Shown in pieces: positions 1-7,841 of a DNA stretch of 20,513 nt; positions within the stretch are counted from its first letter, which is position 1, and every line of letters begins with the position of its first letter. The translations under genes and the position numbers were made by a program. The notes beneath the pieces are model-generated. The model was not told the DNA's origin. It ran no database searches and saw only the letters and a list, made by a program, of their open reading frames with translations. Location: NCBI GenBank assembly GCA_017508315.1, contig JAFVZE010000276.1:1-20513 (forward strand). Direction: 5' to 3'. The DNA is from Kiritimatiellia bacterium. GTDB lineage: Bacteria > Verrucomicrobiota > Kiritimatiellia > RFP12 > UBA1067.

Positions 1-55
1 CAAAAACCATCCACGCCATCAGCGTCAGCGACGGCAGAAACATCTTTGCGTTCAT
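1..55 (-). CDS. Start of a probable exported protein, cut by the window edge
   Basis: Only the first 18 codons are visible; the gene runs off the left edge. They read M-N-A-K-M-F-L-P-S-L-T-L-M-A-W-M-V-F, a lysine near the N-terminus followed by a hydrophobic run, as in a signal peptide or membrane anchor. The start is supported by an AAAAGGGAG ribosome binding site at 68-76, 12 bases upstream. It begins 30 bases after the stop of the beta-repeat protein with no terminator between, so it is probably the third gene of the glycoside hydrolase operon. Its function cannot be told from this fragment. Confidence 0.6.
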   Translation of the reverse strand, partial: MNAKMFLPSLTLMAWMVF

Positions 56-85
56 AGTCCGGTCAAGCTCCCTTTTGAAGAATCC

Positions 86-2611
86 TTACTTTACGATAAC
101 CTTGAGACCGCGCTTTGAAACCACCTTGAACGCGGTCCGGCCGTTTCCGTCCTCGGCCGCAACCAGCGTGCGGCGGTCTCCGGAGAACGATTCGACGAGC
201 GGAATAATCTTCGCCGCCATCGCCGCGGCGAGCTCGGCGTCAGAGGTCGTGAAGAGTACGGCGCCCGGCTTCAAGGCGGATTCATCGAACGTAACCGACG
301 CCGCGTTGAGCCCGGCGAGCGAAGCGAAGGAAGCGCCCGCCGCCGCGAAGTGGAGCGTCGCGCCTTCGCCGAGCGTCAGCGCCGAGCCGTAATCGGTCGC
401 CGCGCCGACGGCAAGCCGCCCGGCGTTCACGGCGAGCGACGAGGGAACGGACGCGCCGAGCTTGAGCGATCCCGAGCCGGTTTTCACAACCGAAGTATCC
501 GCTTCGAAAGTCATCGTCGAGAAATCTGCGGTCTTTTCTTCGGCAACGGCGATCTCCGCCGCCGCGCCGCCGAGCATCGCAACCGTGCGGCAGCCAACGA
601 ACGCCACATCGTTTAGGACGCGAACTGTGCCGTTTGAAAGTTTGAAGTCAAGATAGTCTACGGTATCAGTCATCACGATATCGCCACCTAAAAGCAGTTC
701 GCCGCCTCGCTGTTCGACCGTGAACGTGCAGCCGCCTTTCGATGCGCCGCCGAGCGTAAAGCCGTTCGGAATCTCGAGCGTGCCGCTATTGTGGATGTAA
801 GACTTCACGTTGTTGTAAGCCACATCGGAGGCGAATGTGAACCGAGAGGGATTGAACACGAATTTTCCGCCGGGATTCACCGTGGACTGCATTATATGCA
901 TATCGACCATGCCGCCGATAACGCACTCTCCGTCATTATTGACTGTATATGTATTCTGCATCCCGCCATGGCCCATTTTAGTGCAGCAATTGTCACCCAA
1001 CACGAATTTCCCGCCAACATCGGCCACAACATAAGCTCTGCCGTTGGTGAACGAGGAAACAAATTCAATCGTGCCGTTCTTGACGCCAAGATGGAAAAAT
1101 CCGTATTTTTCTTGTGCCGGACTTATTCCATCGCAAAGGCCTTTGATTTTCCGGTAGCCCTTCTTCATATCCAAAGACAAATAGCGATGATAAGCATTGC
1201 CGTAATATATTTCGTCGCTCTCGCCGGGAATCCTACCATCGATATTTTCCGAATTTAAGGTTTTGCCGATTCCCCAATTCGTCGCGTCATAGAACGAATA
1301 ATATGCCGCCGTACTTTCGTTTTTCCAGTAAAACACCGACGCATCGCCGACCGGCTCCAGCGTCACCGTACCGCCGGAGATAACATATCCGCGCCCGTCC
1401 GCTGACGGCGGAAGTTTTCCGGCAAAACCCGCCGCCGCCGCAGAATCCGTAAATGTGAAAATAGGCTCCTTCGAATTAAGAACCGATGCCTCTGCGGTAA
1501 CAGCCGCATTGTCAAGTCCAATAACATTTTCCGCCGAAGCTCCGCCGACCGCAATGTGCAACGTTGTACCGGAAGAAAACGCAATCGTTCCAAATTTGGC
1601 GGTTCCGGCCACCGAAACCGTTCCTTCTGACACGTTGAGCGTTTCCGGCGCAGAGTTGCCGAACTTGACCGTACCCGCACCGGTTTTCGTCAGCACCGTA
1701 CCGGGACGAAAGACCATCTTGGACAAGTCGAACGTCTTTCCGGCTTCGACATTTACCGTAGCCTCGGAATCATCGTTCATCATCACCGAATGGAAATTAG
1801 AAAACGCACAATCATCCATAACATTGAGAACGCCGCCATTCAAAACAAAATCCGCGCGATCTGCCGTGACCTCAGACCTGAAATCACCTCCTATATTCAT
1901 AACGCCGGCAATCTGCTCGAATAAAAACGTGCAGGGTGAAACTCCTGAATTGCCGGTCAGCCTTACGCCGTCCGGAAGGTTAAGGATACCGGAATTACGC
2001 ACAAACGACTCTCCGAATGCGGTATTCGCCGTGTTGTGAAACGCGAACATCGCGGGCCGGAACGTCGCTTTGCCGCCGCTCTCAACTTTAACCTCCATCT
2101 TATTCACCTGCAAATTTCCGGCGAGATCGAGCTCGCCGCCATCATAAACGGCGAACAGGCTTGCTTGTCCGCCACGTGCGAAACGTCCGCTTGACATCGG
2201 AGACAGCGTAAACTTTCCATCTTTGAAAACATGCACCTGCTGCCATGTATTAGTGAACGATCCGGTGAAAGTCAGCGAACCGTTTCTTACCAGCATCCGG
2301 TGAGCAACCCAATTCATATCTCCATTATCAAGATTTCTGACAATGTATTCGGTGCCGTCAAGATCGAAGCAGAAAAAATCGCTGCCGCTTGCGCCGTAAT
2401 AGATGTCGTCGCCTTCTCCGGGTGCGCGTCCGGCGGAATTACAACCGGACTTGTCGGTACCCGTCGCCCAGTTGTCCGCATCGCCGAAAGACGACCATTC
2501 GGGGTTGTCCGGAAGCGTATTACCGGAGTGCGTTGTCGCCTTTTTCCACGAAAACACTTCCGCAGATGCGGAAGCGGCGACAAAAATCGCGGTGATCATC
2601 AGACTTTTCAT
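86..2611 (-). CDS. Exported tandem-duplicated beta-repeat protein (autotransporter-associated repeat type)
   Basis: This 841-residue protein starts with a clear signal peptide (MKSLMITAIFVAASASA, cleavage near residue 17). The mature part consists of two diverged copies of one unit of about 400 residues, roughly 19-421 and 426-841. The copies share landmarks such as PGEGDDIYYG (64-73) and PGESDEIYYG (462-471), a DADNW/DATNW element before them, and KTGAGTVKFG (309-318) matched by KTGSGSLKLG in copy 2. The KTGAGT stretches resemble the autotransporter-associated beta-strand repeat and suggest a right-handed beta-helix. No outer-membrane barrel, sorting signal or catalytic motif is apparent. 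The start is fixed by a strong AGGAGG site 6 bases upstream, and the ATG overlaps the upstream glycoside hydrolase stop (ATGA), so the two are probably translationally coupled. It may be a surface or secreted glycan-binding protein, but that is inference. Confidence 0.8.
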   Translation of the reverse strand: MKSLMITAIFVAASASAEVFSWKKATTHSGNTLPDNPEWSSFGDADNWATGTDKSGCNSAGRAPGEGDDIYYGASGSDFFCFDLDGTEYIVRNLDNGDMNWVAHRMLVRNGSLTFTGSFTNTWQQVHVFKDGKFTLSPMSSGRFARGGQASLFAVYDGGELDLAGNLQVNKMEVKVESGGKATFRPAMFAFHNTANTAFGESFVRNSGILNLPDGVRLTGNSGVSPCTFLFEQIAGVMNIGGDFRSEVTADRADFVLNGGVLNVMDDCAFSNFHSVMMNDDSEATVNVEAGKTFDLSKMVFRPGTVLTKTGAGTVKFGNSAPETLNVSEGTVSVAGTAKFGTIAFSSGTTLHIAVGGASAENVIGLDNAAVTAEASVLNSKEPIFTFTDSAAAAGFAGKLPPSADGRGYVISGGTVTLEPVGDASVFYWKNESTAAYYSFYDATNWGIGKTLNSENIDGRIPGESDEIYYGNAYHRYLSLDMKKGYRKIKGLCDGISPAQEKYGFFHLGVKNGTIEFVSSFTNGRAYVVADVGGKFVLGDNCCTKMGHGGMQNTYTVNNDGECVIGGMVDMHIMQSTVNPGGKFVFNPSRFTFASDVAYNNVKSYIHNSGTLEIPNGFTLGGASKGGCTFTVEQRGGELLLGGDIVMTDTVDYLDFKLSNGTVRVLNDVAFVGCRTVAMLGGAAAEIAVAEEKTADFSTMTFEADTSVVKTGSGSLKLGASVPSSLAVNAGRLAVGAATDYGSALTLGEGATLHFAAAGASFASLAGLNAASVTFDESALKPGAVLFTTSDAELAAAMAAKIIPLVESFSGDRRTLVAAEDGNGRTAFKVVSKRGLKVIVK

Positions 2612-5600
2612 TTGCTACCTCCTACACCGCCATCGCATTGAAGGGACGGTTTTCTTTTGATTGGGTTGTTGACGTCCGAAACCAGATGACGTACACGCAG
2701 TTTGCGGAGCAATCCGCGGAACGGACCTGTGCCAACGGGGATTTTTTCGCCGGGAACCACGTTTCCGCCGAATGTCACCTGCTGAAAAACCTTTCCCCGC
2801 CGGTCGTAGGGAAACGATGTCTGCACGTCGTTCACATCGCAAACGATCCGGTCGAACGTCTTGACGATTTTCACGCGGTTCCATTCCCCTGACGCGATTT
2901 TCGCTTTCGTGTCGAAATCGTTGACAGTATAAAGATTGGCGCCGAAATACGAAACATGGATCGAACCGCCGACAAGGAGCACCCGCAGATGGCATTCGCG
3001 CCCGTCCACCGAATAGCTGCGGATCAAGACCTGATCAGACACGTCCCGGGGTTTGATCTCGAACTCAAGCGAATACTGAGCCGAACGGGGAACAGCCTCG
3101 TGCGGCAGCCAGAGATACGAGCCTGCCGAAAAATCCAAGACATCGCGTCCCTCATCCTTCGTCCAGTGTGGAGCGGCCCGGCCATTGAAATCCTTCGGCA
3201 GCATTCCTCTGGCCTCCGCACGCCACATCGGTCCGCCGTACGGACTGCCGCCGCCGAGAAACCCGTCGAATCGGTTTTCCCAGCCGCTTCGCAACACGGA
3301 ACCGTTGGCGGGCTCGAACCGATAATTCAAATCGGGAATCGTGACCGATGCAACCGACGCCGTTGTCGCGGCGTACAATGATTCGGACCAGACGGAGATG
3401 TCCTGAAGATCAGATTTCCCGTTTCCGAAAGCGATCGGAGCGCTTCTCCATATCTTACCAGATACAGTGATCGCACGAAGCTGAAACAGGGGAACTTTTC
3501 TCGATGAACGCAGCGTCGCATCAATCGCAAGTTCCATACGCCCGGAGACCCGCGGCACATCCGCAAGATTATCCAGCCTCTCCACATCCATCGAAACCGT
3601 CTTCTGAAGCGGCCAGCATTTCCGCCCGAGCGCATACGGTTCATCCAACGGAACGGATATCTTCCCGAGACGGGAAAGATCCATTTCAAGATGCGAACCC
3701 TTAAGCTCGGCATACGGCACCTTTACAAAGAAAGTTCCGTAATCGTCGCTGCTGGCGAGATAACTGACGCTATACCCCCCCGTTGATTCCCGTTTTCCGA
3801 CTGAAAAACACTCCCAACAGTAGCCTGCATTTTCAAAAACGGCATTCGGAGCGCCTGAGACCTCGGTGACACCTTTCAGCCTTGCCGCCGCTCCGCTTCC
3901 AAAATGACGCCGCCCCTGAAGCACGGTCATCGTGACGCGGAAAACGGCGAACCGGTCCCGGTCGAAAACGTTGTCGGGATCGTAGGCGATCTTTTCTTCA
4001 ACATCATCGAGAACTTCAAGCGACGCAAGCCCCTCTGCCGCCGAAAACTCCGCCTGAACCCCGTAAACACCGTCTCCCTTCGCCATCGCATCGAAAGACA
4101 CGCGTACGGGTTTTGCAAGCTCCCGCAACGGCTGATGCGTATATAGATAATCGCTACAGGTCGTGGAGCGAAGCCTCGTCGAGTCAAAGCCGCTCCATTT
4201 TTCCGTCCGTCCGTTGTACACGGTGGTCAATTCAGGCGTTATACAGACGTTGCCGGCGAATTTCTCCGATGGAATCCGATAATCTACCGCCTTGAGCCGA
4301 TCCGTTCCGATCGTCTCCTCCGGCAAAACCGCAACGGCCTCGCCCTTCTCGTTTCTGAGGGTGACACGCGCGGTGACGGATGTCGCGGCCGAACCGTCCG
4401 GAAGATAAAGAAGCTCCAGATGATACGGTTCCCCCAACCGAAGCGCCTGGCGTACGCTGACGACCAGATTGGGAATTGCGGGATCGTCGCCTTTCATCGG
4501 TTTCGGCGGCGTGCGGTCGAACACCGACCGGTAATGGTTCAATATCCGCGAATATGTTTTCGCATGGGCCACGGTTGGCTGAAAATGGGTATTTTCGTTA
4601 AGCTCGTTCCATTCAAAGCACATAAGGATATCGGGATTGAGCAATGCTATTTCGTCAAGTTTACATCTCAATGTCGCAGTGCCCCATTCTCCGTCAGTCG
4701 TACCGGAAAAATGATTGATATATCCTTGGCGGACATATGCGCACACGAGTTTATCCTTGAACTCTTTCCGCGACAGAACATCCTTATATATCGGCAGAAG
4801 ATATTTGCGATAGACGGGTGTCGGGAGCTCTTTGGCCGGATATTCACCTAAATGGCTCCACTGCCTGTTCGTACACCAGATACGCACTCCGTCAACAGAT
4901 GAAAGATATTCCGCAACTTTTTCGCGGAATGCGCTTATCTTCTCCTGCGAAATATCCGTGCAGGAAGGATCGTATCTGCCGTGATCATCGTATCCGTAGG
5001 CTTTGAACAGATCATAAAACGGCATTTCTCCTATAAGCAGAAACGGCGGGATATCTTTGTCTTCCCGCATCCGCTTGACCAGTTTGGGAGCCGTACGTCC
5101 GCCGCCGTAGGTCCACATCACGATTTTGCCATTGATGCGCGTCGTGTATCTTGACCTGGCGGCATCGAGGATCATGGTTTTCGTTGAGGTGTAATTGGCA
5201 AGGTCGGAGCCCGGCGAAAGCACTATCATCTGCGAATATCCGTCAAAGGGCGCAAAACGCTCCAGAATCCGCCGATTGTCCGCATTGATGCCGTAGTACG
5301 CTATCGCGCCAAATCCGTCCAGTCCGCAGTCGCCGAGAATTTTCAGATCGTGAATGAATCCGCGCTGATTCTGGGTCATGCCGTCTTTGGATCCACGCAG
5401 GCTCACATCAAGAAACAACGGCCGATCGGGATAGCGGTGAAGCGTATTCTGGAACGGCGAATAGGCCTGACGCTCGGCGAAGATCAGCGTTCCGGGAAGC
5501 ACCCGCTCTCGGGTTCCGGCGCGTTCGGAATATTGTTCCGCACGGACAATTCCGATCTCAGGCGTCATCGCATCGGCAAAGACGGGGAAAAACGGCATAA

Positions 5601-5733
5601 TCAACATCATCAGAAAAAGTTTTCCGATGAGCGAACCGCTGCTCTTTATTGCCTTACCGTACCTCATATCCGCTATCGGGCATTCATGACCATCACCCGC
5701 GGTTTTATAATATGGAACCGTTACTATCGCCAT
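2608..5733 (-). CDS. Secreted GH71/99-like glycoside hydrolase with C-terminal LamG-like domain
   Basis: About 1041 residues from the ATG at 5733. The open frame continues to a TTG at 5769, but that codon abuts the predicted -10 box, so it cannot start the main transcript. ATG 5733 has AAAGGA 13 bases upstream; ATG 5667 is an alternative that keeps the signal peptide. A long N-terminus leads into a hydrophobic signal (LFLMMLIMPFFPVFADA, near residues 39-55). The catalytic region, about 105-410, resembles the GH71/GH99 TIM-barrel group, with LFLDVSLRG, a DGF/AYYG segment and FEWNELNE (near 373-380) followed by THFQPT. A beta-rich middle part follows, then a concanavalin/LamG-like domain (about 866-1020). 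Family assignment rests on motif recognition; GH71 enzymes attack alpha-1,3-glucan and GH99 enzymes alpha-mannans, but the substrate here is unknown. The adjacent sugar-type regulator suggests inducible polysaccharide breakdown. Confidence 0.65.
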   Translation of the reverse strand: MAIVTVPYYKTAGDGHECPIADMRYGKAIKSSGSLIGKLFLMMLIMPFFPVFADAMTPEIGIVRAEQYSERAGTRERVLPGTLIFAERQAYSPFQNTLHRYPDRPLFLDVSLRGSKDGMTQNQRGFIHDLKILGDCGLDGFGAIAYYGINADNRRILERFAPFDGYSQMIVLSPGSDLANYTSTKTMILDAARSRYTTRINGKIVMWTYGGGRTAPKLVKRMREDKDIPPFLLIGEMPFYDLFKAYGYDDHGRYDPSCTDISQEKISAFREKVAEYLSSVDGVRIWCTNRQWSHLGEYPAKELPTPVYRKYLLPIYKDVLSRKEFKDKLVCAYVRQGYINHFSGTTDGEWGTATLRCKLDEIALLNPDILMCFEWNELNENTHFQPTVAHAKTYSRILNHYRSVFDRTPPKPMKGDDPAIPNLVVSVRQALRLGEPYHLELLYLPDGSAATSVTARVTLRNEKGEAVAVLPEETIGTDRLKAVDYRIPSEKFAGNVCITPELTTVYNGRTEKWSGFDSTRLRSTTCSDYLYTHQPLRELAKPVRVSFDAMAKGDGVYGVQAEFSAAEGLASLEVLDDVEEKIAYDPDNVFDRDRFAVFRVTMTVLQGRRHFGSGAAARLKGVTEVSGAPNAVFENAGYCWECFSVGKRESTGGYSVSYLASSDDYGTFFVKVPYAELKGSHLEMDLSRLGKISVPLDEPYALGRKCWPLQKTVSMDVERLDNLADVPRVSGRMELAIDATLRSSRKVPLFQLRAITVSGKIWRSAPIAFGNGKSDLQDISVWSESLYAATTASVASVTIPDLNYRFEPANGSVLRSGWENRFDGFLGGGSPYGGPMWRAEARGMLPKDFNGRAAPHWTKDEGRDVLDFSAGSYLWLPHEAVPRSAQYSLEFEIKPRDVSDQVLIRSYSVDGRECHLRVLLVGGSIHVSYFGANLYTVNDFDTKAKIASGEWNRVKIVKTFDRIVCDVNDVQTSFPYDRRGKVFQQVTFGGNVVPGEKIPVGTGPFRGLLRKLRVRHLVSDVNNPIKRKPSLQCDGGVGGSK
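2618..2623 (-). promoter_or_regulatory. Strong ribosome binding site of the beta-repeat protein
   Basis: AGGAGG lies 6 bases before the ATG at 2611 and inside the last codons of the glycoside hydrolase gene. It is the strongest Shine-Dalgarno match in the locus and suggests the beta-repeat protein is made in larger amounts than the enzyme. Confidence 0.8.
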
Positions 5734-5769
5734 AGGCGAGATAGAATCCTTTCTTTGATCTGCACTCAA

Positions 5770-5799
5770 AATATATCATTACAGTTACACCGCCGTCAA
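5770..5799 (-). promoter_or_regulatory. Sigma-70-type promoter of the glycoside hydrolase operon
   Basis: On the minus strand TTGACG (5794-5799) is followed after 18 bases by TATATT (5770-5775). The expected transcription start, near 5763, gives a leader of about 30 bases with AAAGGA before the ATG at 5733. This decides against the longer TTG start at 5769. A second perfect TATAAT on the same strand (5827-5832) lacks a good -35 and is considered weaker. Confidence 0.6.
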
Positions 5800-5838
5800 T
5801 GAGAAATATGGCGTTATTTTATACAAATTATACACAGA

Positions 5839-5863
5839 GAGAAACGTCAGGAAAGCGTTTCTC
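5839..5863. promoter_or_regulatory. Inverted repeat between regulator and glycoside hydrolase promoter
   Basis: GAGAAACG (5839-5846) and CGTTTCTC (5856-5863) form a perfect 8-base inverted repeat with a 9-base loop, overlapping the regulator stop codon. It contains AAAGCGTTT (5852-5860), also found in two other inverted repeats around the regulator. It could be an operator upstream of the glycoside hydrolase promoter. A terminator hairpin is possible, but no clean T-tract follows it on the minus strand. Confidence 0.4.
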
Positions 5864-6953
5864 CCTCGATAAATCTGGTCCTGAGCACCGCGGCGGGAAA
5901 AGGTTTGCGCTCGGTAAGCCATTCGAGAACCCATCTGGCGGCGATTTCGCCGTTTTCGAAAGGATCGAATTCAAAACGCGAAAGCGTTTTGGGGAAAACC
6001 GGTGAAAAACCGCCGGTCGTGCAGCAGACGAACCCGACATCCTCTGGAATCCGCACGCCGCGCTCGAGGATCGCGCACAGCATACCGTTGGCGAGATAGT
6101 CGTCGGTCACGAGGAAGAGTCTGGGCATCCTCCGCCGCGGACCGGAGACTACCCCGAGCATGAACTCACGCCCGGCGGCCGTTATATCGTCGCAGCGACG
6201 GAAACCGAAGCTGTCGCGCACGAACGTGTTGCGCACCGCGATCCCCTCCCCGGAAACGGCGGCGGCGAACTCCATGAGCGAGCGCTGGCGCGTTCCGCAG
6301 TGGACCATTTCCAGCGACCTGATTCCGCGCAGGCGGCACGAACGGACGAAATCCTGAACGGCGCGGACACGCGAAGTGGTGATGCGTCCGACAAGTCCCG
6401 GCAGATTTCTGCCGCCGGAACCGACGGTGGCGAACGGTATGGAGGTCTCGGATATCCTCCGCTCCACGGCGGCGACGGAACCCGAAACTACGATTATGAA
6501 ATCAGTCGGTCGGCTGACCGCCATTTCGAACGCGGAAAAATCGAATTTTCCGTCGCTTGCCTGCATGATTCCGACTTGCGAGAAAAGATATCCGTTTTTG
6601 GTCAGGGTTTCGCGCAGCTGTTCCACCATCACCGCCTGCTGGCGGTTGTAATCGTGATCCAAGACCGCGCACAGCACATGGCCGCGCCATATCGGGGTTT
6701 TCCGCGGCAGAACCACGCTGCCGATGCGCGGCCGCGCAACCACGAACCCTTCCGCCGCCAGTCTGCGGTAGGCGATGCGCGGGACTATCACGCTCACCCC
6801 GAGCCGGGAGGCGATCTTCGACAGCGGAGGCAGAATATCGCCGGGAGCGTAGTAGCCGGTGCGTATCGCCTCGCGCATTCCGTCGAAGAGCTGATCCGCG
6901 AGCCCCTGCGCGCTCGCCCGGTCCAGCGTGAACGGAATATTTTTGCGTTCCAT
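5847..6953 (-). CDS. GntR-type transcriptional regulator with LacI-like effector domain
   Basis: This 368-residue protein has an N-terminal GntR winged helix-turn-helix (about 10-82): the pattern G-D-I-L-P-P-L-S-K-I-A-S-R-L-G-V-S, then R-x-A-Y-R-R-L-A-A-E-G-F-V and RPRIGSVV, is characteristic. The rest (about 90-360) looks like the periplasmic-binding-protein fold of LacI regulators, including LFLVTDDYLANGMLCAILERG and a following PEDVGFV near the C-terminus. Such hybrids, like AraR, usually bind a sugar ligand and repress nearby catabolic genes. The neighbouring secreted glycoside hydrolase operon, with its own promoter beyond the regulator stop, is the likely target. The start has only a weak AGG upstream. 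No convincing promoter was seen in the 98 bases before it. The ligand is unknown. Confidence 0.85.
   Translation of the reverse strand: MERKNIPFTLDRASAQGLADQLFDGMREAIRTGYYAPGDILPPLSKIASRLGVSVIVPRIAYRRLAAEGFVVARPRIGSVVLPRKTPIWRGHVLCAVLDHDYNRQQAVMVEQLRETLTKNGYLFSQVGIMQASDGKFDFSAFEMAVSRPTDFIIVVSGSVAAVERRISETSIPFATVGSGGRNLPGLVGRITTSRVRAVQDFVRSCRLRGIRSLEMVHCGTRQRSLMEFAAAVSGEGIAVRNTFVRDSFGFRRCDDITAAGREFMLGVVSGPRRRMPRLFLVTDDYLANGMLCAILERGVRIPEDVGFVCCTTGGFSPVFPKTLSRFEFDPFENGEIAARWVLEWLTERKPFPAAVLRTRFIEGETLS
5972..5991. repeat. Perfect hairpin with GAAA loop inside the regulator gene
   Basis: CAAAACGC and GCGTTTTG (8 bases each) flank a GAAA tetraloop on the plus strand. It lies in the coding sequence for the last part of the regulator and contains AAAGCGTTT (5981-5989). 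It may be an intragenic operator or chance coding sequence. Confidence 0.4.
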
Positions 6954-7051
6954 CTTGCCTGTTTCTTTGGCCGGATATGGATTTGCGGCAGTGCGTTTGA
7001 CGATGCGGCGACAAGACCGTGGCGCTGCGCCCGGTCACCTGCGCGGCCGCA
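6954..7051. other. Gap between panB and the regulator
   Basis: These 98 bases follow the panB stop and precede the regulator ATG. The GC-rich sequence shows no intrinsic terminator with a T-tract and no recognisable -10/-35 pair on the minus strand. Whether the regulator has its own promoter or is read through from panB cannot be decided. Confidence 0.4.
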
Positions 7052-7837
7052 TCATGGAAACGTTCCGCCGGCGACATCATTCACATATCTGGAAAAAGCG
7101 TTTTTCACGACCGGTGCGAGATCGGCGTATTTCCTGACGAACGACGGCACTTTTTCGTTAAGGCCGAGCATATCGTGCATTACAAGCCACTGCGCGTCGC
7201 ACACCGACCCCGCGCCGATGCCGATCGTCGGCACCGCAAGCGCGGCGGTAATCTCCGCGGCGAGTTCCGCCGGCACGCATTCGAGCGTCACGGCGAACGC
7301 CCCCGCCTTCTCCACCGCTTTCGCGTCGCGGAAAATCCTCTCGGCTTCTTCGCGGGTGCGCCCCTGCCGCTTGAAGCCGCCGTAGCTGTTGACGCTCTGC
7401 GGCGTCATTCCGACATGGGCGAGAACGGGAATCCCGGCGTTCGTCATCCGCGAAATGAGCGCGCATATCCGCGAGTCGGCCCCTTCGAGCTTCACCGCGT
7501 CGGCTCCGGCCTGCAGGCACCTGACTGCGTTTTTCATCGCTTCATCGTCGCCGCACTGGTAGGTGCCGAAAGGCAGATCGGCGACCACCATCGCCTCTTT
7601 GACGGCTCTGGCGACCGCGGCGACGGCGGAAAGCGTCTCCTCCGGTTTAACCGGCAGCGTGGTCGAATACCCGAGCGTGTTCATGCCCATGGAATCTCCT
7701 ACCAATATGACCGGCACTCCCGCCTCGTCGGCAAGACGGGCGAAACAGGAATCATAGGCGGTACAGCATCCAAGTTTACGCACACCTTTGGACGCCCTCA
7801 CTTCAGCAACATTCCAACGTTTCATTTCACGCTTCAT
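7052..7837 (-). CDS. panB: 3-methyl-2-oxobutanoate hydroxymethyltransferase (ketopantoate synthesis)
   Basis: PanB transfers a hydroxymethyl group from 5,10-methylenetetrahydrofolate to 2-oxoisovalerate, the first committed step of pantothenate and coenzyme A synthesis in the cytosol. The 261 residues match the family length. Visible family signatures are TAYD, VGDSMGM with metal ligand D48, ADLPFGTY with D87, VKLEG with E118, AHVGMTPQSVN, the catalytic glutamate E186 in TLECVP, and TIGIGAG. The usual DGQ near the C-terminus reads D-A-Q (214-216), a mild change. The first ATG (7837) lies 4 bases after the uvrB stop; ATG 7825 is equally plausible because neither has a convincing ribosome binding site. 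It is the last gene of the trpS-uvrB group. A TACAAT at 7836-7841 could be a weak internal -10. Confidence 0.95.
   Translation of the reverse strand: MKREMKRWNVAEVRASKGVRKLGCCTAYDSCFARLADEAGVPVILVGDSMGMNTLGYSTTLPVKPEETLSAVAAVARAVKEAMVVADLPFGTYQCGDDEAMKNAVRCLQAGADAVKLEGADSRICALISRMTNAGIPVLAHVGMTPQSVNSYGGFKRQGRTREEAERIFRDAKAVEKAGAFAVTLECVPAELAAEITAALAVPTIGIGAGSVCDAQWLVMHDMLGLNEKVPSFVRKYADLAPVVKNAFSRYVNDVAGGTFP
7092..7106. promoter_or_regulatory. Palindrome upstream of the regulator, candidate operator
   Basis: GAAAAA-GCG-TTTTTC is a perfect 6+3+6 inverted repeat near the 3' end of panB, about 140 bases upstream of the regulator ATG. It holds the same AAAGCGTTT 9-mer (7095-7103) as the two repeats on the other side of the regulator. 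It could serve autoregulation, though it is also coding sequence of panB. Confidence 0.35.
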
Positions 7838-7841
7838 TGTA

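Noticed and set aside
5839..5863. Intrinsic terminator of the regulator gene
   Set aside because: The stem is perfect, but the following bases on the minus strand are mixed rather than a T-tract, so an operator was preferred without certainty.
7825..7841. Third leaderless-type promoter before panB
   Set aside because: TACAAT with an upstream TG is present, but the spacing to ATG 7825 is 10 bases and it coincides with the uvrB stop; panB is more simply read through from uvrB.
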